52,711 bases of DNA, from positions 1-52,711 of the forward strand of contig NZ_JABXKH010000065.1 of NCBI RefSeq assembly GCF_017115105.1, written 5' to 3'. This stretch comes from Nostoc sp. NMS2. GTDB lineage: Bacteria; Cyanobacteriota; Cyanobacteriia; Cyanobacteriales; Nostocaceae. The notes under the pieces were generated by a model. It was not told the DNA's origin, did not search any database, and saw nothing but the letters and a program-made list of their open reading frames with translations. The position numbers were made by a program, and so were the translations under genes. Positions 1 through 6,771 of the stretch are shown here, piece by piece (position 1 is the stretch's first letter; every line of letters begins with the position of its first letter).

Positions 1-183
1 GTGCGGACACCCATCCCACAAGAAAATTTGGGATGTTTTTTTATTTGTCAGTCCCTTATTATTGGTGCAATGGATATGCTCATTGCTTCTCATGCGCTGA
101 GTTTAGGAGTTACCCTAGTCACCAATAATGTGCGAGAGTTTTCTCGTATTCCTACGCTCCTATTAGAAAACTGGGTTGAGTAG
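1..183 (+). CDS. PIN-domain (VapC-type) toxin, 3' part only, carrying an insertion
   Basis: This is the C-terminal end of a type II toxin-antitoxin VapC ribonuclease; the 5' end lies outside the window. The block from GAMDMLIASHALSLG to VTNNVREFSRIP and the final LENWV match the last third of PIN-domain toxins, including the acidic residue of the DxLIA motif and the TNN motif. In this family the preceding residues usually read GTPIGxxD directly. Here RTPI (nt 4-15) is separated from GAMD by about 16 extra codons (nt 16-63), which contain a terminator-like hairpin. The frame stays open, so the gene may still be read, but the insertion sits beside an active-site aspartate and probably harms function. 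The frame from nt 1 is open, but no true start can be seen. Confidence 0.7.
   Translation: MRTPIPQENLGCFFICQSLIIGAMDMLIASHALSLGVTLVTNNVREFSRIPTLLLENWVE
12..42 (+). terminator. Terminator-like hairpin inside the vapC fragment
   Basis: CATCCCA (12-18) pairs perfectly with TGGGATG (29-35) and is followed at once by seven T residues (36-42). This has the form of an intrinsic terminator pointing along the + strand. It lies within the extra codons of the PIN-domain gene, so it could stop transcription of the toxin. Function is inferred from shape only. Confidence 0.5.
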
Positions 184-210
184 TTGTGAATAGGCGAGGT
201 GTTCGGTATT

Positions 211-246
211 GTTAAACGAGTTTTTCCCAAAAGGTAATATTTTGAG
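211..246 (+). repeat. Diverged 36-bp direct repeat, copy 1
   Basis: The block TAAACGAGTTTTTCCCAAAA followed by GGTAATATTTTGAGT recurs with a few changes at 509-544. The two copies flank the small membrane-protein gene at 302-478. Origin unknown; a duplication or an insertion between copies is possible. Confidence 0.6.
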
Positions 247-301
247 TCATAAAGGAGTTAAAGCATGACTTAATTTTTATGACTTTTGAGGCTTTTATTG
301 A

Positions 302-478
302 ATGAATAAATTCATCATTGGGATTGGGGTGTTTATTGGCTCTACGATTGGCAGCTACATCCCAGTCTTGTGGGGTGGAAGTTTGCTATCGTTCGTCTCG
401 ATCTTCTTTAGCGTTATTGGTGGTATTACAGGAATTTTGCTTGCTTATCGCGTATCAAAATATCTAGGTTTTATCTGA
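302..478 (+). CDS. Small membrane protein, 58 residues
   Basis: An open frame from ATG 302 to TGA 476-478 encodes MNKFIIGIGVFIGSTIGSYI and onward. It has two hydrophobic segments (about residues 4-20 and 28-48) joined by a short PVLWGG turn, and a basic end with YRVSKYLGF. Small glycine-rich two-helix proteins of this form occur in many bacteria with no assigned function. A possible ribosome-binding site is weak. The gene is bracketed by two diverged copies of a 36-bp repeat. The composition (regular hydrophobic pattern and no rare stop-like codons) supports real coding, but no function can be given. Confidence 0.6.
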   Translation: MNKFIIGIGVFIGSTIGSYIPVLWGGSLLSFVSIFFSVIGGITGILLAYRVSKYLGFI

Positions 479-508
479 GCGGCGCTCTATGCCATTGTCG
501 CTAAAAGT

Positions 509-544
509 TTTAAACGAGTCTTTTTCCAACAGGTAAAATTTTGA
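509..544 (+). repeat. Diverged 36-bp direct repeat, copy 2
   Basis: TAAACGAGTCTTTTTCCAAC followed by AGGTAAAATTTTGAGT matches the block at 211-246 at about 31 of 36 positions. On the minus strand both copies would read L-K-I-L-P-x-G-K, so they may be remains of one coding family. That is weak evidence. Confidence 0.55.
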
Positions 545-662
545 GTGTGTCTTGTATCCGATCGCACTCTAAATTTGGGATGTCAAACACCTTTGTGTTT
601 ACTGCCTCAATCATAGCCAATACTGGAACAATGGAAGTAATGCTAAAGCGACATAACAAACT

Positions 663-1397
663 ATGAGTGAACTTCCTAATACCCTTGAAGATGCGATCGC
701 TCAATCTCGTACAGCCGTCCAAGCTGCCCTTGCAGATGGTTGTACTCGCATCCAAGTTGAGTTCCTGTTTCCAGAACTCAAGTTTATGCCGGTGGCGGAA
801 CAATTTCTGCCACTGTTTACAGAATACGATTCCCGTTTGAAGATTTTCTTTGCTGACGCGGGTGCTGCGGCCTTAGCCCGCCGCAATTGGGCTGATGCAC
901 CATTTCAAATTTTAGATATCGGTACGGTAAGAACTGCTTCTTTACAAACAAAAATTCAGCCAGAAGATGAAATTTTCTTATTCATCGCTCCCACTTCCGT
1001 AGAAGTACCGCAGGTGGAAAAGCTATGTCAAGAAATAGGCGATCGCCCTGTAGTCTTTTTAAATCCCCGTCTAGAAGATTCTGGGGTTGTGGGTATTGGT
1101 TATGCAGCAAGGCAAACTCGTCTGCGTTTTACCAATACCATTGAATCCTGTTATTACCTGCGCCCCATAGACGATCAAAGCGCCCTATCTCGCTGCTACC
1201 CAGGACAGTGGGAAGTTTGGCTGGAAACTGACGGCGAATATCAAAGAATTGCCGAATTACCCACAAAACCATCGGGTGATGATTTGGATCAGATCCTTTT
1301 AAAAGGACAACCGCAAACGACAACAGATGCAACACCTGTGAGAAAGCCCAATGTATTTAAGAGTTTGCAACGGTTCTTAAAGGCGTTGAGTAGTTAG
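663..1397 (+). CDS. DUF1995 family protein
   Basis: A 244-residue soluble protein with the DUF1995 pattern of cyanobacteria and plant chloroplasts: an N-terminal helix with the phrase LEDAIAQSRTAVQAAL, the signature GCTRIQVEFLFPELK near residue 26, and a Rossmann-like middle ending in RPVVFLNPRLED. Plant relatives include LPA3, which assists photosystem II assembly; a similar role here is only inference. No signal peptide or membrane helix is present, so it should be cytoplasmic. The C-terminal tail after about residue 205 is variable and basic. The start at ATG 663 fits the family. It precedes, on the same strand, a histidine-phosphatase gene 76 bp downstream, and the two may be cotranscribed. 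Confidence 0.85.
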   Translation: MSELPNTLEDAIAQSRTAVQAALADGCTRIQVEFLFPELKFMPVAEQFLPLFTEYDSRLKIFFADAGAAALARRNWADAPFQILDIGTVRTASLQTKIQPEDEIFLFIAPTSVEVPQVEKLCQEIGDRPVVFLNPRLEDSGVVGIGYAARQTRLRFTNTIESCYYLRPIDDQSALSRCYPGQWEVWLETDGEYQRIAELPTKPSGDDLDQILLKGQPQTTTDATPVRKPNVFKSLQRFLKALSS

Positions 1398-1473
1398 GAG
1401 AAAGCAGAGGTAGCAGGAGGAAAGCTCATCTGCTGCCTCATTTTGAGTTTTTTATTTCTAAAACAGAAACTTG

Positions 1474-2016
1474 ATGCTGAAAACCCTATACATTGTGCGA
1501 CATTGCCAAGCAGTTGGACAGGAACCTAACGCGCCTCTGACATCACAGGGATACTTTGAAGCGATCGCTCTTGCTGATTTGTTATTCAGCTTTGGGATCG
1601 AGCGGGTGATCTCTAGTCCATTTATGAGAGCATATCAGTCAATTGCTCCACTCACTGAACGTCTGGGTATTTCAATCGAAATTGATAATCGACTTACCGA
1701 GCGCGTGCTGTGTGCAACACCGCTTGATGATTGGCGTGAGCGATTGGCTGAGTCATTTACCAATCTTGATTTATATCTAGATGGTGGTGAGTCTAGTCGT
1801 AGTGCTATGGCGCGTGGGATAGCTGTAATTAATGAAGTATTACAGCAAAAAACCAGCATAACTGCGATCGTCACACATGGCAATTTAATGGCGCTGATTC
1901 TGAAGCATTTTGACGATCGCATCGGTTACGCTGAATGGGAAAAATTGAGCAATCCAGATGTCTATCGCATACAGTTTCTCAATAGTGCAACACACGTAGA
2001 GCGAATGATATTTTAG
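1474..2016 (+). CDS. Histidine phosphatase family protein (phosphoglycerate mutase fold)
   Basis: About 180 residues of the histidine-phosphatase superfamily. The phosphate-accepting histidine lies in VRHCQA (His10), where the usual third residue glycine of RHG is cysteine. Other pieces are the substrate-binding SSPFMRAYQS, the acid in LTERVL and the second catalytic histidine in VTHGNLMA. The length and the short middle region are typical of small single-domain members that act on phosphorylated metabolites or proteins; the substrate cannot be told. TTG at 1471 would add one residue, but ATG 1474 is the normal choice. The next gene downstream on + is the antitoxin at 2193, after a XisI relic on the other strand. 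Confidence 0.85.
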   Translation: MLKTLYIVRHCQAVGQEPNAPLTSQGYFEAIALADLLFSFGIERVISSPFMRAYQSIAPLTERLGISIEIDNRLTERVLCATPLDDWRERLAESFTNLDLYLDGGESSRSAMARGIAVINEVLQQKTSITAIVTHGNLMALILKHFDDRIGYAEWEKLSNPDVYRIQFLNSATHVERMIF

Positions 2017-2026
2017 TAACAAGCCT

Positions 2027-2101
2027 TTAATTTACGGCATGATCTGTATACTGCCGGATGTAGGGCGAGTGAAATCTAACTATCTAATTGCCACGAGTAA
2101 A
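2027..2101 (-). pseudogene. XisI C-terminal relic, copy A
   Basis: Read on the minus strand, this stretch gives IVRFHSPYIRQYTDHAVN then TAA (2029-2027). That is the highly conserved end of XisI proteins (compare GFxPxYxRxYTxxAVG). An in-frame TAG lies just upstream, where the family has charged residues before I-V, and nothing of the rest of XisI remains. A 21-bp stretch (2042-2062) is identical to the same part of the second XisI gene at 2811-2831. Confidence 0.7.
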
Positions 2102-2192
2102 TTCGAGCAGCGATCGGCAGAGTGATTAGCACCAAACGTTTTTAATCCTCAAGTATGATAGGAGTACTTCGCTAGAAAACTCTTAAATACCT

Positions 2193-2423
2193 ATGACACT
2201 TGAAAACCTTGAAGCTGAAGTTTTGGCACTTCCAAAAGACTCTCAAGCGGAACTACTGGCTCGACTCCTTGAACACTTGGGCAAAAGTGACGAAATTGAT
2301 CGAGAAGTTGCATCCATCTGGGTTGAAGAAGCAAAACTGCGCGATCAAGAAATGGATAGCAGTAAATTAAGTGGTATTTCTGCCGAAAAAGTTTTTCAGC
2401 AAATTCGTGCATCTTTGCAATGA
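2193..2423 (+). CDS. Addiction-module antitoxin (TIGR02574-like)
   Basis: A 76-residue acidic protein opening with LENLEAEVLALPKDSQAELL, the typical N-terminus of 'putative addiction module component' antitoxins, which neutralise ParE/RelE toxins. In this family the C-terminal part wraps the toxin; here it reads GISAEKVFQQIRASL. The stop overlaps the toxin start by four bases (ATGA at 2420-2423), a standard sign of translational coupling. Such operons usually repress their own promoter; inverted repeats upstream were not clear enough to call an operator. Confidence 0.85.
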   Translation: MTLENLEAEVLALPKDSQAELLARLLEHLGKSDEIDREVASIWVEEAKLRDQEMDSSKLSGISAEKVFQQIRASLQ

Positions 2424-2716
2424 AAAACGTTATATTTCATCCCTTAGCAGAGCAAGAATTAATTGATGCTGTAGCCTATTACGAAGAGCAAGAACCCGGA
2501 CTTGGTTTGGAGTATATTGGAGAAATAGAACACGCAGTCAGCTTTCTCATCCGATATCCCGAAGCTGGTTCAAAAATTCAAGACTCCCTTCGCCGCCTGA
2601 TTTTGCCCAAGTTTCCATATTATTTGTTGTATCGGATTCTAGAATCCGATCAGATTCGTATTTTGGCAGTCGCACATCACAAACGTAAACCACAATACTG
2701 GGTTGAGCGTGAGTAG
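2420..2716 (+). CDS. ParE/RelE-type toxin
   Basis: A 98-residue protein with the ParE/RelE fold pattern: an N-terminal strand (VIFHPLAEQELIDA), a helix with YYEEQEPGLGLEY, then RYPEAGSKI, the conserved RRLILPKFPYYLLYRI and a last strand IRILAVAHHKRKPQYW. The end AVxHxxRxPxYW is diagnostic of the RelE/ParE toxin superfamily. Targets in this family are DNA gyrase (ParE) or ribosome-bound mRNA (RelE); the sequence does not decide between them. The pair sits between two XisI remnants. It appears intact. Confidence 0.88.
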   Translation: MKNVIFHPLAEQELIDAVAYYEEQEPGLGLEYIGEIEHAVSFLIRYPEAGSKIQDSLRRLILPKFPYYLLYRILESDQIRILAVAHHKRKPQYWVERE

Positions 2717-2795
2717 TTGACAGTGGTTTAAATAGCTGCTGCACTGAGAATGGAGGGCGATTAAAAGGGTTGTTTGCAGTCAGTGAGTTTGGTCG

Positions 2796-3129
2796 TTATC
2801 CCACAGTATAATCTGTATACTGCCGGATGTAAGACGGCTGAAATCCAACTACAATATCGTGTTTTGGTACTCCCATCGCCGTTAGTTGCTCACCCACATC
2901 CTCTTCTGTACCATTCCACTGAATCCAAATCTTGCCGTTTTTAATATCAAAGTGCATCACAGGGCCAAAAACCCGATGTTTATTTTGCCAACCAATATAT
3001 AAGTTGGTAATGGTCTTGTTATCCATCAAAAATTGTTTGAGCTTCAATTTCATTATCAGATGATGCAAGTTGAGCATATTCTGTAAGTAATTGACGAATA
3101 CAATTTCGATATTTATCTAAATCTGCCAT
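2796..3129 (-). pseudogene. xisI-like gene, broken by a stop and a frameshift
   Basis: The minus strand from ATG 3129 reads MADLDKYRNCIRQLLTEYAQ..., the normal XisI start, up to IFDG and then TAA at about 3022-3020. Past the stop the same frame continues QDHYQLIYW, and the family's QLIYIGWQNKHRV resumes only after a shift, as if one AT had been lost from an ATATAT run near 2996-3001. The rest, through FDIKNGKIWIQWNGTEED to YIRQYTDYTVG, is well kept. XisI was first named as an fdxN-element excision controlling factor. XisH/XisI pairs are widespread in cyanobacteria and their cell role is unclear. The 93-residue open frame at 2796-3077 is only the 3' part of this broken gene. Confidence 0.85.
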
Positions 3130-3222
3130 CGGCTAATTTCCTCCGTTTCCACATCATAAACTAGCAGATTGATTTGACTTCGCTGGATAATATGGTAATC
3201 CTTGCAGGAGTTATCAACAAAA
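3117..3222 (-). pseudogene. XisH C-terminal relic overlapping xisI
   Basis: The minus strand encodes IIQRSQINLLVYDVETEEIS and then RWQI with TAG at 3119-3117. This resembles the C-terminal end of XisH proteins, and the overlap with the xisI ATG at 3129 is the usual xisH-xisI arrangement. The homology stops abruptly at about 3222, where a perfect 33-bp palindrome begins, so the 5' part of the gene is missing. Confidence 0.6.
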
Positions 3223-3255
3223 AGATCCCCGACTTCTTCAAGAAGTCGGGGATCT
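3223..3255. repeat. 33-bp perfect palindrome (GATCCCCGACTTCTT family)
   Basis: Arms AGATCCCCGACTTCTT (3223-3238) and the exact reverse complement (3240-3255) surround a single C. Imperfect relatives lie near 30133-30166 and 46390-46421. It abuts the truncated xisH relic. Such hairpins are dispersed in Nostoc genomes; it could also fold in RNA at the end of the convergent units. Confidence 0.8.
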
Positions 3256-3353
3256 GAGCCTCTCGGTGTTTGCAATGCCGATTTTACAATGTTGTGAAAT
3301 TTATGAGTTAGGAATTTTACTCCTAACTCCTCATTCCTAACTCCTAACTTTTT

Positions 3354-6350
3354 TTAATTCCCTTGCAACGGTGCATTCAAGACTTTCTCGATGCGATCGC
3401 GTGTTTCTAATAAATGCGCTTTGGTATATTCATCTTCAGAATTAACCCCCTTGAGTTTCTCATCTAGTTGTTTGAGTTTATACCAAGCCAGAGTCCGAGC
3501 ATCTTCTGGGACATATTCTTTTCGCAACACCATATCAGTCAAAATGTCCAGGTATTGGCGCTGCAAGCCTCGCCGTAAACTGGCAATCTTCATTGGTTTA
3601 CCTTTTGGTTTGATTACTTCTGTCCAGATACCTGATTGCAAAGTGTCAAATAGTTCTGGTAGAGTCAGTGCATTTTCTGGCTTAGTTTTAAGTTCAATAT
3701 CCTTGAGGCGAGAGAGGCGATCGCCTGAGAGTAAATCTCGCAACACAGAACCCTGCATGAGTAGCACCAAGTCATGAATTGGAAAATCCAAACGCCCGAC
3801 TTGGGGAGAACTACCCCAATGTCGCCAACGGGAAGGTGCTAATTTATTCAGTAGTTCTGGTGAAAAGCTCAGGGCATCTTCTGCAAACACATATTTTTGC
3901 AACGTTTCTAAAGCTTGTCGTTGTTCTTTAACTGGTACTGGTTCAAATGGTAATCGGTGTTGCTCAACTCCAGAGGGGATTTCGCTAGGGTGAATGCGAT
4001 AAAAAGACTGTCCGCCGATGTATTTAGTGGTGTAATATATTTGTTGAAAATAGTTACCCAATACTGTGCTAAAACGTTCGCTGACATCGCTGTAACTATC
4101 ACCAGCTAATGGGTAACGCTTATCGAGACGTTCCCACATCACCCGCGAATTATTCAACTGCCACTGAGAATAAAGCAGCACATTGCCACTGTTATCCCAA
4201 GCATCAGCAGTTGGGTCAAGGTCATAGACATCTTCATCTGTAGAATAACTCAACTCTGGCTTATAGGATTGGGCGGCAATTTCCTCTAAAATTGGCTTTT
4301 CTGCTATGGGAGTTGATGTCTTAATTGGGATGTAGCCATACTTAATCGCCCAGTCATCATAAGGCCCCACCATACTAGGAAAATAATCTCCCTGTTTTGT
4401 GCCTTGAGGGGCAATATTTGGGGGAATGTAGTCCATTACGGAAGTTGTCAGACCTTTATTTTTGGTAATTTCCGTATTATTCATCTCCTCTGGTGGTAGC
4501 AGAGTACTACCACGAAAGTTATGACGTAAACCAAGAGTATGTCCAACTTCGTGAGCGATGATTAAACGTAAATATTGATTGATATATTCTTTCACCTGAT
4601 CGGGAGTGGCCATGGTATCTGGCAATAGTGACATCGCCAGGGAACCAAGGGCAAACTGGTTAGCAGCTTCCATCCCATAGCATAAATCGTACTCGCCTGC
4701 CATTTTAGATAAACGATTCAACAACTCTTGTTTCCCTGGCATCTGCTTCGGTACAGCATTGTTTTTGCTATCTAAACCATTAGCGCAAAGTAGACGATTT
4801 TGCATCAAAGCTGATAAGGTAGTCTGGCTTTGTGTTTGGCTGGGTTGGACAATTTTGCGATACTCATTCTTAAGTGCCCGGACAAAGCTGGCATCTACGA
4901 GAATGTCTGCATCCAAAATTTCCCCAGTCAAGGGATTAACGCGGGATGGCCCCATTGCAAAATAACCATCGACTGTGTTAATCCAGCGAATTGTGTTGTA
5001 ACGAATATCTGCCGGGTCCCATGTGGCATCATCCGGCATCTGGCGGACTTCAATTGCATCCTTGAATCCCGCTTTCAGAAAGGCTTTATTCCACATTAGG
5101 ATGCCTTCTTTCATCGCATCGCGGTATTCTAAGGGCACAGCGTTATCAATCCAGAAGACAATTGGTTTTTTGGGGCGAGAAATTAATGCTTTTGGGTCTT
5201 GTTTTTCTAAATCCCAGCGATTTATGTAACGGACAAAAGAATCGCCGCGATCGTCTTTGGATAAATCTTGGTAGGCGGTGATAAAATAGCCGATGCGATC
5301 GTCAGCAAGGCGCGGTCGATAATCTTTATCAGGTAGTTGAGAGAGACTATAGTGGACGCGCAGGGTAAAGCCACGGTTATCAGCTAGTGAGCCAAAACTT
5401 GGTGTTTCGCTCTCATGATCGGTGCTACCAGAGTAATTTAATACTGACTCAATTTCTAAGTTTTGCGGAAAAGCTTTAGCATTACCAAAATAGGACTGGT
5501 CTGTGGTTCCTGGGACTCCTAAGCTTGCAGATAATCCGCCTAAATCTGTCAGTAATAAATCGCCCAAATCGATCAGAAGAGTTTTGCGTTGTGGATGAAT
5601 GCTTTTTATGGAAATGCTGTAGAGAACAGAATCACTAAAAGACCGGGCTAGCGATCGCACTTGAGGATCTCCCTCACGAGTGCGAAAATTGACATTGCGG
5701 ATGACAAAGTTTAATTTATCATCTACCCGTTGGAAATAAAACAAAAAATCTTGCAGAGGCATACCACTATAAATACCCCGTTCGCCAATGCCCGATTCTA
5801 GGGTTGCCGTAGCGAGGTAATTTTTATTAAGTTGCTCTGGCTTAATTTCTAGATAAATTTTATTCTTTTCTTTATTGCGATAAAGGGTAAACAGCCCCCC
5901 TGACTTTTGGGTGTCTTTCACCACTTCATCAAACGGCTCTAAATCATCCTTTGCTGGTGGTGTTTTGCTAGGTTTAGGCTTTTCCTCGGGTTTTGCAACT
6001 TGCAAAAATGGTTGCTGTCCTGCTTTTTTAGAATCTTTGACTACCCAAACAAATGGTTTAGGCTGTACGTGTTTATTTTGATTAACCACCCAAATTTGTC
6101 CTGACGGTAGCCTTTGTTTCTGAGAAATATTGATATTATTTAGCGATAATGCTGAAATTTTGGTTGAAGAAGTTTCTGTCGTTAACTGACTATTGGCTGT
6201 AACTACGGCTTTTACAACCCGCACAGCCTTCTGGTTCGCTGACAAATCTGGATTAACTCCATTCACAAACGGTGACTTGGCACTAGCCGTTGCTATCCCT
6301 AAAAACAAACTATGTAACAAAATCATATAAAAAGTTAATCTTTTGTTCAT
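3354..6350 (-). CDS. Secreted zinc-dependent metalloprotease (DUF5117/DUF4953)
   Basis: A 998-residue protein with a signal peptide (hydrophobic MILLHSLFLGIATASA, residues 9-24), followed by a low-complexity proline/lysine linker to about residue 145. The DUF5117-like part follows, then a metzincin-type catalytic domain with HEVGHTLGLRHNF at about residue 599, giving the three zinc-binding histidines and the glutamate base. The C-terminal third matches DUF4953. The length is usual for bacterial members of this zinc-dependent metalloprotease family. It should act outside the inner membrane on protein substrates; the target is not known. No neighbour on the same strand is close, so it is probably transcribed alone. 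The last 40 codons lie close to a tandem TCCTAACTCC stretch downstream (3308-3353). Confidence 0.9.
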   Translation of the reverse strand: MNKRLTFYMILLHSLFLGIATASAKSPFVNGVNPDLSANQKAVRVVKAVVTANSQLTTETSSTKISALSLNNINISQKQRLPSGQIWVVNQNKHVQPKPFVWVVKDSKKAGQQPFLQVAKPEEKPKPSKTPPAKDDLEPFDEVVKDTQKSGGLFTLYRNKEKNKIYLEIKPEQLNKNYLATATLESGIGERGIYSGMPLQDFLFYFQRVDDKLNFVIRNVNFRTREGDPQVRSLARSFSDSVLYSISIKSIHPQRKTLLIDLGDLLLTDLGGLSASLGVPGTTDQSYFGNAKAFPQNLEIESVLNYSGSTDHESETPSFGSLADNRGFTLRVHYSLSQLPDKDYRPRLADDRIGYFITAYQDLSKDDRGDSFVRYINRWDLEKQDPKALISRPKKPIVFWIDNAVPLEYRDAMKEGILMWNKAFLKAGFKDAIEVRQMPDDATWDPADIRYNTIRWINTVDGYFAMGPSRVNPLTGEILDADILVDASFVRALKNEYRKIVQPSQTQSQTTLSALMQNRLLCANGLDSKNNAVPKQMPGKQELLNRLSKMAGEYDLCYGMEAANQFALGSLAMSLLPDTMATPDQVKEYINQYLRLIIAHEVGHTLGLRHNFRGSTLLPPEEMNNTEITKNKGLTTSVMDYIPPNIAPQGTKQGDYFPSMVGPYDDWAIKYGYIPIKTSTPIAEKPILEEIAAQSYKPELSYSTDEDVYDLDPTADAWDNSGNVLLYSQWQLNNSRVMWERLDKRYPLAGDSYSDVSERFSTVLGNYFQQIYYTTKYIGGQSFYRIHPSEIPSGVEQHRLPFEPVPVKEQRQALETLQKYVFAEDALSFSPELLNKLAPSRWRHWGSSPQVGRLDFPIHDLVLLMQGSVLRDLLSGDRLSRLKDIELKTKPENALTLPELFDTLQSGIWTEVIKPKGKPMKIASLRRGLQRQYLDILTDMVLRKEYVPEDARTLAWYKLKQLDEKLKGVNSEDEYTKAHLLETRDRIEKVLNAPLQGN

Positions 6351-6771
6351 CGCATCAATCCTCCAATAAAGATTCTGTAGTTAATTTTTAACTTTTGCAA
6401 AGCTATGTAGCCTATTTTTTCAGTTGCTTTATATAAAGCAGTAAAGTTTAGACTTCAATTTTAGTTGCCCTTTTTCCGCAATGTTCATGCTGTTTTACAG
6501 ATGGATTTTTCCTAACAATTGCGTCTCTTACAATGAGTAAGCATTATTTTTACATCAGACTAGTAAATATCTTGGGAAAAAAGTATAACAAATTAACCAA
6601 AGTCGGAAAATTACTTGATTTTTGAAAGGATTTTTCTGATGACACTTTATTTGCATCAAGAGAAGAAGCTTCAAGTGACTATGAGTTAGCGAGAAGCCGC
6701 CCTCCAGGAACGCCGTCAGTGTAGCCCATCGGAGATATCGACAACGCATGATATTTTTCGTGTAGTATTTA
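6351..6771. other. Intergenic region between divergent genes
   Basis: AT-rich spacer holding the promoters of the minus-strand metalloprotease and the plus-strand pentapeptide gene. A GC-rich interspersed-repeat fragment lies at about 6686-6745 (AGAAGCCGCCCTCCAGGAAC). No coding frame with recognisable content was found. Confidence 0.5.

Noticed and set aside
510..803. 97-residue minus-strand frame overlapping DUF1995
   Set aside because: Most of it is antisense to a well-supported gene; only its last 35 codons lie in the spacer, with no recognised family.
2796..3077. Intact 93-residue XisI protein
   Set aside because: The family N-terminus lies upstream in another frame, so the open frame is the 3' part of a broken gene.
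2796..3222. Functional excision system for a DNA element
   Set aside because: XisI and XisH are both broken, and there is no XisF-type recombinase or nif element nearby.
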